Positions 1 to 5,415 of a stretch of DNA of 13,360 nt are shown here, piece by piece (positions within the stretch are counted from its first letter, which is position 1; each line of letters starts with the position of its first letter). The position numbers and the translations under genes are program-made. Source of the DNA: Lachnospiraceae bacterium UBA1712. Lineage in GTDB: Bacteria > Bacillota > Clostridia > Lachnospirales > Lachnospiraceae. The notes beneath the pieces were generated by a model. The model had not been told where the DNA came from. It saw only the letters and a program-made list of their open reading frames with translations, and made no database searches. The DNA lies in the NCBI GenBank assembly GCA_002317175.1, contig DCJA01000024.1:1-13360 (forward strand), written 5' to 3'.

Positions 1-1358
1 CTTACGGCTGTGATATTTCTAAGCCAGCTAGCAACGTTCAGGAAGCTATCCAGGCTACATATTTCGGATATCTTTCAGCAGTTAAGGAGCAGAATGGTGC
101 TGCTATGTCACTTGGACGTACATCTACATTCATCGACTGCTACGCTGAGAGAGATCTTAAGAATGGTACATTTACAGAAGAGCAGATTCAGGAATTCGTT
201 GATCATTTCGTAATGAAGCTTCGTTGCGTTAAGTTCGCTCGTACACCAGAGTACAACCAGATCTTCGCTGGTGACCCAGTTTGGGTAACAGAGTCAATCG
301 GTGGTGTTGGTGTTGACGGACGTCCAATGGTAACAAAGAGCTCATTCCGTTACTTACATACACTTGAGAACCTTGGTGCAGCTCCAGAGCCAAACCTTAC
401 AGTTCTTTGGTCTACAAGACTTCCAATCGGATTCAAGAAGTACTGTGCAAAGATTTCTATTACAACTTCTTCAGTTCAGTACGAGAACGATGACCTTATG
501 AGAGTAACACATGGTGATGACTACGGTATCGCTTGTTGTGTATCTTCAATGGTTATTGGTAAGCAGATGCAGTTCTTCGGAGCTCGTGCTAACTTAGCTA
601 AGTGCTTACTTTACGCATTAAACGGTGGTGTTGATGAAGTTACAAAGAAGCAGGTTGGTCCTAAGTACCGTCCAGTTGAAGGTGACATCCTTGACTACGA
701 TGATGTAATGGCTAAGTACACAGATATGATGGAGTGGTTAGCTGATGTTTACGTTAACACACTTAATGTTATCCACTACATGCATGACAAGTACTGCTAT
801 GAAAGAGCACAGATGGCTCTTCATGACAGAGACGTTCTTCGTTACTTCGCAACAGGTATGGCTGGTCTTTCAGTTGTTACTGACTCACTTTCAGCTATCA
901 AGTATGCTCAGGTTAAGTGCATCAGAGATGAGCAGGGCGTAATCGTTGACTTCGAGACAACAGGCGACTTCCCTAAGTATGGTAACGATGATGATAGAGC
1001 AGATGAAATCGCTAAGAACCTTGTTAAGACATTCATGACAATGATCAGAAGACATCATACATACAGAGATGGATTCCCAACAATGTCAGTTCTTACAATT
1101 ACATCTAACGTAACATATGGTAAGGCAACAGGTAATACACCAGACGGACGTAAGAAGGGACAGCCTTTCGCTCCAGGTGCTAACCCAATGCATGGCCGTG
1201 ATACTCATGGTGCAGTAGCATCACTTTCATCAGTATCTAAGCTTCCATTCAACCACTCACAGGATGGTATTTCTAACACATTTACAATTATTCCTGGAGC
1301 ACTTGGTAAGGAAGATCAGGTATTTGCAGGCGACATCGAAATCGACCTTAACAAATAA
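1..1358 (+). CDS. pflB: Pyruvate formate-lyase catalytic chain, 5'-truncated by window, lacking glycyl-radical domain
   Basis: Formate C-acetyltransferase: cleaves pyruvate with CoA to acetyl-CoA and formate in anaerobic fermentation (cytosolic). The reading frame is open from base 3 (first full codon TAC), so the gene starts upstream and the 451 visible residues are its C-terminal part. The adjacent active-site cysteines of the family lie in IACCVSS (Cys codons 534-539), and long stretches match PFL as remembered: NGAAMSLGRTSTF, GDPVWVTESIGG, KQMQFFGARANLAK, IHYMHDKY, NTPDGR, GANPMHGRD. A normal PFL continues after the ALGK(D/E)D segment for some 70 residues containing RVSGYA with the radical glycine. 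Here the chain ends instead with a short tail, GDIEIDLNK, and TAA. The missing domain is encoded at 1653-1895. Codons are strongly biased (GCT, AAC, TAC, CGT), as expected for a highly expressed gene. Identity as a PFL-type glycyl-radical enzyme is very secure; the exact substrate rests on the family match and on the adjacent pflA. Confidence 0.95.
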   Translation, partial: YGCDISKPASNVQEAIQATYFGYLSAVKEQNGAAMSLGRTSTFIDCYAERDLKNGTFTEEQIQEFVDHFVMKLRCVKFARTPEYNQIFAGDPVWVTESIGGVGVDGRPMVTKSSFRYLHTLENLGAAPEPNLTVLWSTRLPIGFKKYCAKISITTSSVQYENDDLMRVTHGDDYGIACCVSSMVIGKQMQFFGARANLAKCLLYALNGGVDEVTKKQVGPKYRPVEGDILDYDDVMAKYTDMMEWLADVYVNTLNVIHYMHDKYCYERAQMALHDRDVLRYFATGMAGLSVVTDSLSAIKYAQVKCIRDEQGVIVDFETTGDFPKYGNDDDRADEIAKNLVKTFMTMIRRHHTYRDGFPTMSVLTITSNVTYGKATGNTPDGRKKGQPFAPGANPMHGRDTHGAVASLSSVSKLPFNHSQDGISNTFTIIPGALGKEDQVFAGDIEIDLNK

Positions 1359-1377
1359 TTATGATTTATTATTGCAA

Positions 1378-1401
1378 CGGTCATTGCAAATGCAGTGACC
1401 G
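1378..1401 (+). other. Intercistronic hairpin between pflB and the small subunit genes
   Basis: CGGTCATTGC (1378-1387) pairs with GCAGTGACCG (1392-1401) over 10 base pairs including one G-U, around the loop AAAT. No T-run follows, so it is not an intrinsic terminator. It sits 20 bases after the pflB stop and 12 bases before the Shine-Dalgarno of the next gene. Inferred role: mRNA 3'-end protection or a processing point that lets pflB and the small-subunit messages differ in stability. Confidence 0.6.
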
Positions 1402-1427
1402 GGGCATAATTGAAAGGAACTACGATT

Positions 1428-1640
1428 ATGGATCAGAAAAATATGATTGATGATTTAGTTGCACAGTTAGACGCAGGAATGGCTAATGGAGTTGGACATT
1501 TCAATGTTGATGTTGACGAGAACCAGTCTACTTCATCAAAAGAGGTCCAGACAATGGGATGTACTGATTGCTCAAGAACACCGTTGGCATGTAGTGTTCC
1601 TACCCTTCATCAGGGATTAGATGATTATTCAAAACAATAG
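1428..1640 (+). CDS. Small paralogue of the PFL glycyl-radical domain with a Cys cluster instead of the radical loop
   Basis: A 70-residue protein of unknown function. ATG 1428 is preferred over the in-frame TTG at 1410 because AAAGGA (1413-1418) lies 9 bases upstream of it. Residues 6-32 (MIDDLVAQLDAG... GHFNVDVDEN) align with residues 7-33 of the next protein (QVDNLVSLLDGY... HHLNVNVLNR), sharing DxLVxxLD, A, G, H, NV and V, so the two are tandem paralogues. After this the similarity stops: there is no RVSGYA glycine motif. Its place is taken by GCTDCSRTPLAC, with Cys45, Cys48 and Cys55, and a short tail. By position the cysteines fall where the radical loop would enter the PFL core. It could be a regulatory, protective or redox partner of the core, or a degenerate spare subunit; that is inference. 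It lies 69 bases after pflB and ends on the Shine-Dalgarno of the next gene, so it is probably cotranscribed with both. Confidence 0.8.
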   Translation: MDQKNMIDDLVAQLDAGMANGVGHFNVDVDENQSTSSKEVQTMGCTDCSRTPLACSVPTLHQGLDDYSKQ

Positions 1641-1652
1641 GAGGACAAAAAA

Positions 1653-1895
1653 ATGGCAGCAGCAAATGCACAGGTAGATAACCTTGTTTCATTATTAGAT
1701 GGTTATGCAACAAAGGGTGGACATCACCTTAATGTTAATGTATTAAACAGAGATATGCTTCTTGACGCTCAGGAGCATCCAGAAAACTATCCACAGTTAA
1801 CAATTCGTGTTTCTGGATATGCTGTTAACTTCATCAAGTTAACACCTGAACAGCAGGCAGACGTAATCTCTCGTACATTCCATCAGGCAATCTAA
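1653..1895 (+). CDS. grcA: Stand-alone glycyl-radical subunit (GrcA-like) of PFL
   Basis: An 80-residue free form of the PFL C-terminal glycyl-radical domain. It contains, in order, NLVSLLDGY (10-18), GGHHLNVNVLNRDMLLDA (22-39), PENYPQLTIRVSGYAVNF (43-60) and LTPEQQADVISRTF (63-76); each matches the corresponding E. coli PFL segment. Gly55 in RVSGYA is the predicted radical site, generated by PflA. E. coli GrcA (YfiD) is a longer spare part that rescues oxygen-cleaved PFL; here the pflB chain has no such domain, so this protein is predicted to be an obligatory subunit rather than a spare. The start is fixed by AGGAGG (1639-1644), which overlaps the previous stop codon and sits 8 bases from ATG. 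That site is much stronger than the preceding gene's, and codon use is also highly biased, fitting high output. The symbol is by family resemblance. Confidence 0.93.
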   Translation: MAAANAQVDNLVSLLDGYATKGGHHLNVNVLNRDMLLDAQEHPENYPQLTIRVSGYAVNFIKLTPEQQADVISRTFHQAI

Positions 1896-1910
1896 TAGAG
1901 AGCTTACTTT

Positions 1911-1941
1911 AGGGGACTGGAATAATCCGGTCCCTTTTTTA
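1911..1941 (+). terminator. Intrinsic terminator of the pflB operon
   Basis: GGGACTGG (1913-1920) pairs with CCGGTCCC (1927-1934), 8 bp with one G-U, loop AATAAT, followed by six Ts. It closes the pflB / Cys paralogue / glycyl-radical unit and separates it transcriptionally from pflA. Confidence 0.9.
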
Positions 1942-1972
1942 TATGATTTTTATAATCATTATTTGATTACAG

Positions 1973-1981
1973 TGTTATAAT
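1973..1981 (+). promoter_or_regulatory. Extended -10 promoter for pflA
   Basis: TGTTATAAT is a perfect extended -10 (TGn plus TATAAT at 1976-1981), 35 bases before the pflA start. No good -35 box is seen at the usual distance, as is common for extended -10 promoters. The imperfect dyad around TTGATTACAGTGTTATAA could be an operator, but it does not match a consensus I can name with confidence. Confidence 0.6.
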
Positions 1982-2016
1982 AAGTCCATAAGATTTATGT
2001 TTAGGAGGCGCTTGCC

Positions 2017-2787
2017 ATGAAGGGAAGAATTCATTCTTTGCAGAGTTTTGGTACAGTAGATGGACCAGGTGTAAGATATGTTGTTTTTATGCAGGGTTGT
2101 CCTATGAGATGTGCATATTGTCATAATCCGGATACATGGCCAGTTAATGCTGGTGAGGAATATGAGGCATCATATATTGTTGAGCAGTATCACCGTAATG
2201 AAGGATTTTATCATGATGGTGGTATAACAGTAACCGGAGGAGAGCCATTATTACAGATTGATTTTGTGCTGGAACTGTTTGAATTGTGTAAAAAAGACAA
2301 TATACATACATGTATTGATACATCTGGAATCACCTACAAGCCAGGAAACGAAATATATAATGCTAAGCTCGATAAGTTGATGACAATGACAGATCTTGTA
2401 ATGCTTGATATAAAGCATATTGATCCACAGAAACATTTGGAATTGACAGCACAGCCTAACGATGGAATTCTCGCTTTTGCGGAATATTTATCTGAAAAAG
2501 AGATACCTATTTGGATTAGACACGTTGTAGTTCCTGGAATTACTGACGATGAAGTATATCTGAAAAAACTTGGTTATTTTATTGGAGGATTAAAGACACT
2601 TAAGGCTTTGGATGTACTGCCATATCATAACATGGCAATTCCAAAATATGAAAATCTTGGAATCGATTATAAGCTTAAGGATGTACCACCAATGGACAAG
2701 GCTAAAGCTTTGGAATTAAAGAAATTTATTCTTGATGGAATCAAGGAAAGAAGAGCAAAAGAGAATATAGCCCATGAAGAACTGTGA
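2017..2787 (+). CDS. pflA: Pyruvate formate-lyase activating enzyme (radical SAM)
   Basis: 256 residues; [4Fe-4S] radical-SAM enzyme that abstracts hydrogen from the radical glycine of PFL. The cluster-binding CPMRCAYC (Cys28, Cys32, Cys35) is the CxxxCxxC signature, preceded by the family's N-terminal GRIHSLQSFGTVDGPGVRYVVFMQGC. TGGEPLLQ is the SAM-contacting GGE region; DIKHID and RHVVVPGITD are further activase motifs. E. coli PflA is 246 residues, so the length is normal. AGGAGG (2003-2008) lies 8 bases before ATG 2017. It is the direct neighbour of the split PFL but has its own promoter and terminators on both sides, so the activase can be made at a lower level than its abundant substrate. 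Here its substrate glycine should be on the free small protein (Gly55), not on PflB. Confidence 0.96.
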   Translation: MKGRIHSLQSFGTVDGPGVRYVVFMQGCPMRCAYCHNPDTWPVNAGEEYEASYIVEQYHRNEGFYHDGGITVTGGEPLLQIDFVLELFELCKKDNIHTCIDTSGITYKPGNEIYNAKLDKLMTMTDLVMLDIKHIDPQKHLELTAQPNDGILAFAEYLSEKEIPIWIRHVVVPGITDDEVYLKKLGYFIGGLKTLKALDVLPYHNMAIPKYENLGIDYKLKDVPPMDKAKALELKKFILDGIKERRAKENIAHEEL

Positions 2788-2845
2788 TTCGTAAAGAACT
2801 TGATTTTTAGATTTCAGACCTACTTTGGTTGGAATAATATGACAG

Positions 2846-2885
2846 AAACCCTTTCTATTGGATTTATACAGTAGAAAGGGTTTTT
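2846..2885 (+). terminator. Intrinsic terminator of pflA
   Basis: AAACCCTTTCTA (2846-2857) pairs perfectly with TAGAAAGGGTTT (2872-2883), a 12-bp stem with a 14-base loop, running into a T5 tract at 2881-2885. It lies 58 bases after the pflA stop. Confidence 0.88.
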
Positions 2886-2921
2886 ATGCAATATGTTGCG
2901 CTATAAAATCGCATAAAGGTC

Positions 2922-2949
2922 TTGCGAAAGTTGATTTGGATGCTATAAT
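2922..2949 (+). promoter_or_regulatory. Promoter for the non-coding RNA candidate
   Basis: TTGCGA (2922-2927) and TATAAT (2944-2949) are 16 bases apart, and TGC before the -10 makes it an extended -10. The predicted start, about 7 bases on, is at or next to A2957, exactly where the 13-base arm of the following structured element begins. There is no coding region for over 350 bases downstream, so this promoter argues for an RNA gene or a long leader. Confidence 0.7.
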
Positions 2950-2956
2950 GATATAC

Positions 2957-3224
2957 AGGATGTTTCAGATACTCCTGAGAAGAAAGGAGGATAGTTCTGA
3001 AACAGGACTCGTATTTTGAGTCACACATTTTTTACCAGACAGGTAAGTCATAGTGGGATATTTCCCATTCATTAATCACATTTAAACATTTTTACTGTCT
3101 TATAGCAGAAAATACTAATCATCTGTACTATAAGCAGAATCATTATTTCCGAATATTATAGTTTTATATTTATCATTTAATCATAGGGTAGTAGTATACT
3201 ATTTCTCACTGTCTGAAACATCCT
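2957..3224 (+). ncRNA. Candidate structured RNA of about 268 nt closed by a 13-bp terminal stem
   Basis: The 5' segment AGGATGTTTCAGA (2957-2969) is perfectly complementary to TCTGAAACATCCT (3212-3224), pairing the two ends of the predicted transcript; a T-rich stretch (TTTCTTTAT) follows. Inside are small hairpins: GACTC/GAGTC (3006-3022), TTACC/GGTAA, TGGGA/TCCCA, and a larger one with CTTATAG (3099-3105) pairing CTATAAG (3128-3134), continued by CAGA/TCTG. The 5' arm can alternatively pair with a second copy of TCTGAAACA at 2996-3004, enclosing CTCCT/AGGAG, so two mutually exclusive folds exist. I see no signature of tmRNA, SRP RNA, RNase P RNA, T-box or SAM riboswitch, and cannot assign a class. 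Alternatives: a long regulated leader of the next gene, or a small inverted-repeat element (MITE-like), although no target-site duplication is visible at its ends. Confidence 0.55.
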
Positions 3225-3237
3225 TTCTTTATCGTCA

Positions 3238-3265
3238 TTGCATACCCGGTTCCATATTTTATATA
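3238..3265 (+). promoter_or_regulatory. Possible promoter of the 73-residue protein gene
   Basis: TTGCAT (3238-3243) and TATATA (3260-3265) are separated by 16 bases, 54 bases before the likely start codon. Both boxes are imperfect and the region is AT-rich, so this could be chance; the gene might instead be read from the promoter at 2922-2949. Confidence 0.35.
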
Positions 3266-3318
3266 TCACGTAATTCCTTTTGGATACTAATGGAATCAGA
3301 ATAAGGAGGATAAAGGGT

Positions 3319-3540
3319 TTGTGCGAAGAAAATAATAAAATTGCCAGACTTAGAAGTATGCTTGAGGTTGCAGTTGAGCAGGGCGTAGCATTGTATAAGT
3401 CTGAAAAGCCAGCAACCGTACAGGATATTGTGGAAGCACAGAGAGTTTGTGAAGACTATAACTATGTACCTGAATTTATTGTAAAAAACTCAAGTGGTGA
3501 AATAAAAGAAATCTGGTACGGAGATACACCTAAAAAATAA
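3319..3540 (+). CDS. Hypothetical 73-residue acidic/helical protein
   Basis: I do not recognise this protein. TTG 3319 is the likely start because a strong AAGGAGG (3303-3309) lies 9 bases upstream; the in-frame codons back to 3280 would place the ribosome site inside the gene. From that start the sequence opens MCEENNKIARLRSMLEVAVEQG, an amphipathic helix, followed by TVQDIVEAQRVCEDYNYVPEFIV and a hydrophilic end, GEIKEIWYGDTPKK. There is no membrane segment or signal peptide. The two-helix outline (LR..L...VEQG then a helix ending near NY) faintly recalls Spo0E-like aspartyl-phosphate phosphatases, but their SQELD motif is absent, so that assignment is not made. It is isolated, with a structured-RNA candidate before it and a promoter after it. 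Confidence 0.65.
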   Translation: MCEENNKIARLRSMLEVAVEQGVALYKSEKPATVQDIVEAQRVCEDYNYVPEFIVKNSSGEIKEIWYGDTPKK

Positions 3541-3543
3541 AAA

Positions 3544-3562
3544 GAGGCTAAGTAGTGGCCTC
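3544..3562 (+). terminator. Weak hairpin after the 73-residue protein gene
   Basis: GAGGC (3544-3548) pairs with GCCTC (3558-3562) directly after the stop codon. There is no real T-run behind it (TATCTAAAAT), so it is a poor terminator on its own; the larger hairpin at 3642-3690 may do the job. Confidence 0.3.
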
Positions 3563-3615
3563 CTATCTAAAATACGATGAAAGAAAGGAATAATCTAAAA
3601 GACGATAACTAAATA

Positions 3616-3644
3616 ATGACGATAAGGTGAAAAACTGATATAAT
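3616..3644 (+). promoter_or_regulatory. Promoter of the SH3b/GH18 gene
   Basis: ATGACG (3616-3621, 4 of 6 to TTGACA) and a perfect TATAAT (3639-3644) lie 17 bases apart, with TGA giving an extended -10. The start would fall near 3651, inside the left arm of the hairpin described next, leaving a leader of about 60 bases. Confidence 0.65.
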
Positions 3645-3690
3645 AGGGCAGTGTATGTCATTATAGTTAAATGGCATATATTGCTCTATT
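3642..3690 (+). promoter_or_regulatory. 21-bp inverted repeat overlapping the promoter -10 box
   Basis: Bases 3642-3662 (beginning AATAGGGCA) pair without interruption with 3670-3690 (ending TGCTCTATT), including a few G-U pairs, around the loop ATAGTTA. TTTT follows at 3692-3695. Read-through RNA from upstream would form a terminator-like hairpin; RNA started at about 3651 would keep only the inner 11-12 pairs. The left arm begins within TATAAT, so a DNA-binding protein at this dyad would also block the promoter. Confidence 0.6.
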
Positions 3691-3713
3691 GTTTTAAGGT
3701 TTAGGAGTTTTAG

Positions 3714-5402
3714 ATGAAGAAGTTTATACCAACATTAATTGCGATTATTCTGATTATTATAGTAGGTGCTGGCGTAGTGGGAAAACAGTACGTAGATAAG
3801 TACTCATACAGCAAGGAAACTCAGGATATGAATGAGTATTACCATATTGAGGCGACAGATGATGTGGCTATAGTTTTGCATAACGAAAGAATAGAAACTA
3901 AAGCTAAGCTTATGGAAGGAAAAGTATACCTTGATTTTGATTCTGTTCAGAAGTTGCTGAATGACAGATTCTACATAGATTCTAATGAAAGATGGCTTAT
4001 CTATACTTTACCTGAAGCTGTGGTAAAGTCGCCACTTGAGTCTAATACTTACTATGTGGCCAATGCAGAAGAAAGTTGTGATTCACCTATTACTATAATC
4101 AAGGGTGATACTATATATGTTCTGCTTGATTATGTACAGAAGTATACCAAATTTAGTTATACATATTTTGATAATCCAGCCAGAATCCAGCTTGACACAT
4201 CCTGGGAAGAGGAAGAAGTCGCAACAATTGCCAAGGATAATGCTGTCAGACTTAAGGGCGGAGTGAAGAGTCCTATTTTACGTGAAGTAAAAAAAGGTGA
4301 AAAGGTAGTAATTCTTGATAAGATGGATACATGGACCAAGGTTAAGACAGATGATTCCATGATGGGTTATATTGAAAATAAGTATCTTGAAGATACAAGC
4401 TTTGAGATGGTATCAGATCAGCCAAGTTTTGAAGAGCCTGTATATACATCGATTCACAGAGACTATAAGATTAATCTTGCATGGCATGCTATCTATGCTA
4501 TGGGTGGAAATGATACATTTGATGAGTATACAGCAAATACAAAGGGAATCAATGTTATATCGCCAACCTGGTTTTCACTAACAGACAACGAAGGTAATTA
4601 TACAAGCTTTGCCAGCAGTTCATATGTCAATAAGGCACATTCAGCTGGTATGGAGGTATGGGCTTTACTGGAGAATCTCAATGCCGAGGTTAGTACATAT
4701 GAGATCATGTCTTACACATCCAAGAGAGAGCGCCTGGTTCAGAATCTTGTAAGTGATGTTCTTAGTGTTGGTGCAGACGGAATTAATCTGGACTTTGAGC
4801 AGATTTCCTATGATGCAGGTGAGCATTATGTACAGTTCATCAGAGAACTTTCTGTAGCCTGCAGAGCTAACAATATTGTTCTTTCAGTAGACAATTATGT
4901 GCCTAGAGAATCTACTACACACTATAATAGAAAAGAGCAGGGTGTTGTAGCTGACTATGTTATTATCATGGGTTATGATGAGCACTGGGGTGGCGGCGGT
5001 GTCGCAGGATCCGTAGCATCACTCCCTTATGTTCTGGATGGAATTGAGCAGACCTTGGAGGAAGTACCATCTGAGAAGGTAATCAATGCTATTCCATTCT
5101 ATACCAGAGTGTGGAAGATTAATGGCGGTGAAGTAACCAGTGAGGCATTGGGAATGGATGCGGCTCAGTCATTTGTAAATGAGTACAATATCGAAACCAG
5201 TTGGGATGAAGAGTGCTGTCAGAACTTCGGTGAGAAGGTTATGAATGGTGTTACTTACCAGATTTGGATGGAGGACAATGAGTCCATCGCAGCAAAACTC
5301 AGTGTAATGGACAGTCATAATCTTGCTGGTGTCGCAGAGTGGAAGCTTGGATTTGAAAACAAGTCGGTATGGGATGTTATTTTGTCATACCTGAATAAAT
5401 AG
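3714..5402 (+). CDS. Membrane-anchored SH3b and GH18 (YaaH/SleL-like) cell-wall protein
   Basis: 562 residues. Residues 5-22 (IPTLIAIILIIIVGAGVV) form an N-terminal membrane anchor or uncleaved signal after MKK, with no lipobox, so the rest should be outside the membrane. Residues about 45-160 resemble the copper-amine-oxidase-N stalk repeats of Firmicute wall proteins. Residues about 168-226 look like a bacterial SH3 domain (AKDNAVRLKGG...ILREVKKGEKVVILDKMDTWTKVKTD...GYIENKYL). Residues about 252-560 are a glycoside hydrolase family 18 barrel. Its catalytic strand reads DGINLDFE (355-362), with Glu362 as the acid and Asp360 in place; the first Asp of DxDxE is Asn358, as in several YaaH/SleL-type enzymes. 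MGYDEHW (419-425) supplies the Tyr-Asp pair. Likely substrate: peptidoglycan amino-sugar linkages, in wall remodelling or spore cortex lysis. AGGAG lies just before ATG 3714. Only 13 bases separate it from prmA, so the following genes may be read from this promoter. Confidence 0.85.
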   Translation: MKKFIPTLIAIILIIIVGAGVVGKQYVDKYSYSKETQDMNEYYHIEATDDVAIVLHNERIETKAKLMEGKVYLDFDSVQKLLNDRFYIDSNERWLIYTLPEAVVKSPLESNTYYVANAEESCDSPITIIKGDTIYVLLDYVQKYTKFSYTYFDNPARIQLDTSWEEEEVATIAKDNAVRLKGGVKSPILREVKKGEKVVILDKMDTWTKVKTDDSMMGYIENKYLEDTSFEMVSDQPSFEEPVYTSIHRDYKINLAWHAIYAMGGNDTFDEYTANTKGINVISPTWFSLTDNEGNYTSFASSSYVNKAHSAGMEVWALLENLNAEVSTYEIMSYTSKRERLVQNLVSDVLSVGADGINLDFEQISYDAGEHYVQFIRELSVACRANNIVLSVDNYVPRESTTHYNRKEQGVVADYVIIMGYDEHWGGGGVAGSVASLPYVLDGIEQTLEEVPSEKVINAIPFYTRVWKINGGEVTSEALGMDAAQSFVNEYNIETSWDEECCQNFGEKVMNGVTYQIWMEDNESIAAKLSVMDSHNLAGVAEWKLGFENKSVWDVILSYLNK

Positions 5403-5415
5403 TGAGGTCTATAAT

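Noticed and set aside
1356..1660. Frameshift or sequencing error splitting an ordinary pflB
   Set aside because: The pieces are separated by a complete, separately initiated gene, each has its own ribosome site, and the break is at a domain boundary with a new C-terminal tail; no single-base change would rejoin them.
1961..1985. Rex or FNR/CRP operator before pflA
   Set aside because: The dyad is imperfect (several mismatches) and does not fit either consensus well enough to claim.
2990..3057. Short leader peptide starting at CTG 2998 after the AGGAGG at 2985
   Set aside because: The start would be a rare CTG, the peptide of about 18 residues shows no regulatory codon run, and the AGGAGG is better explained as an arm of the CTCCT/AGGAG hairpin.
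3319..3540. Spo0E-like phosphatase
   Set aside because: Only a loose two-helix resemblance; the defining SQELD motif is absent.
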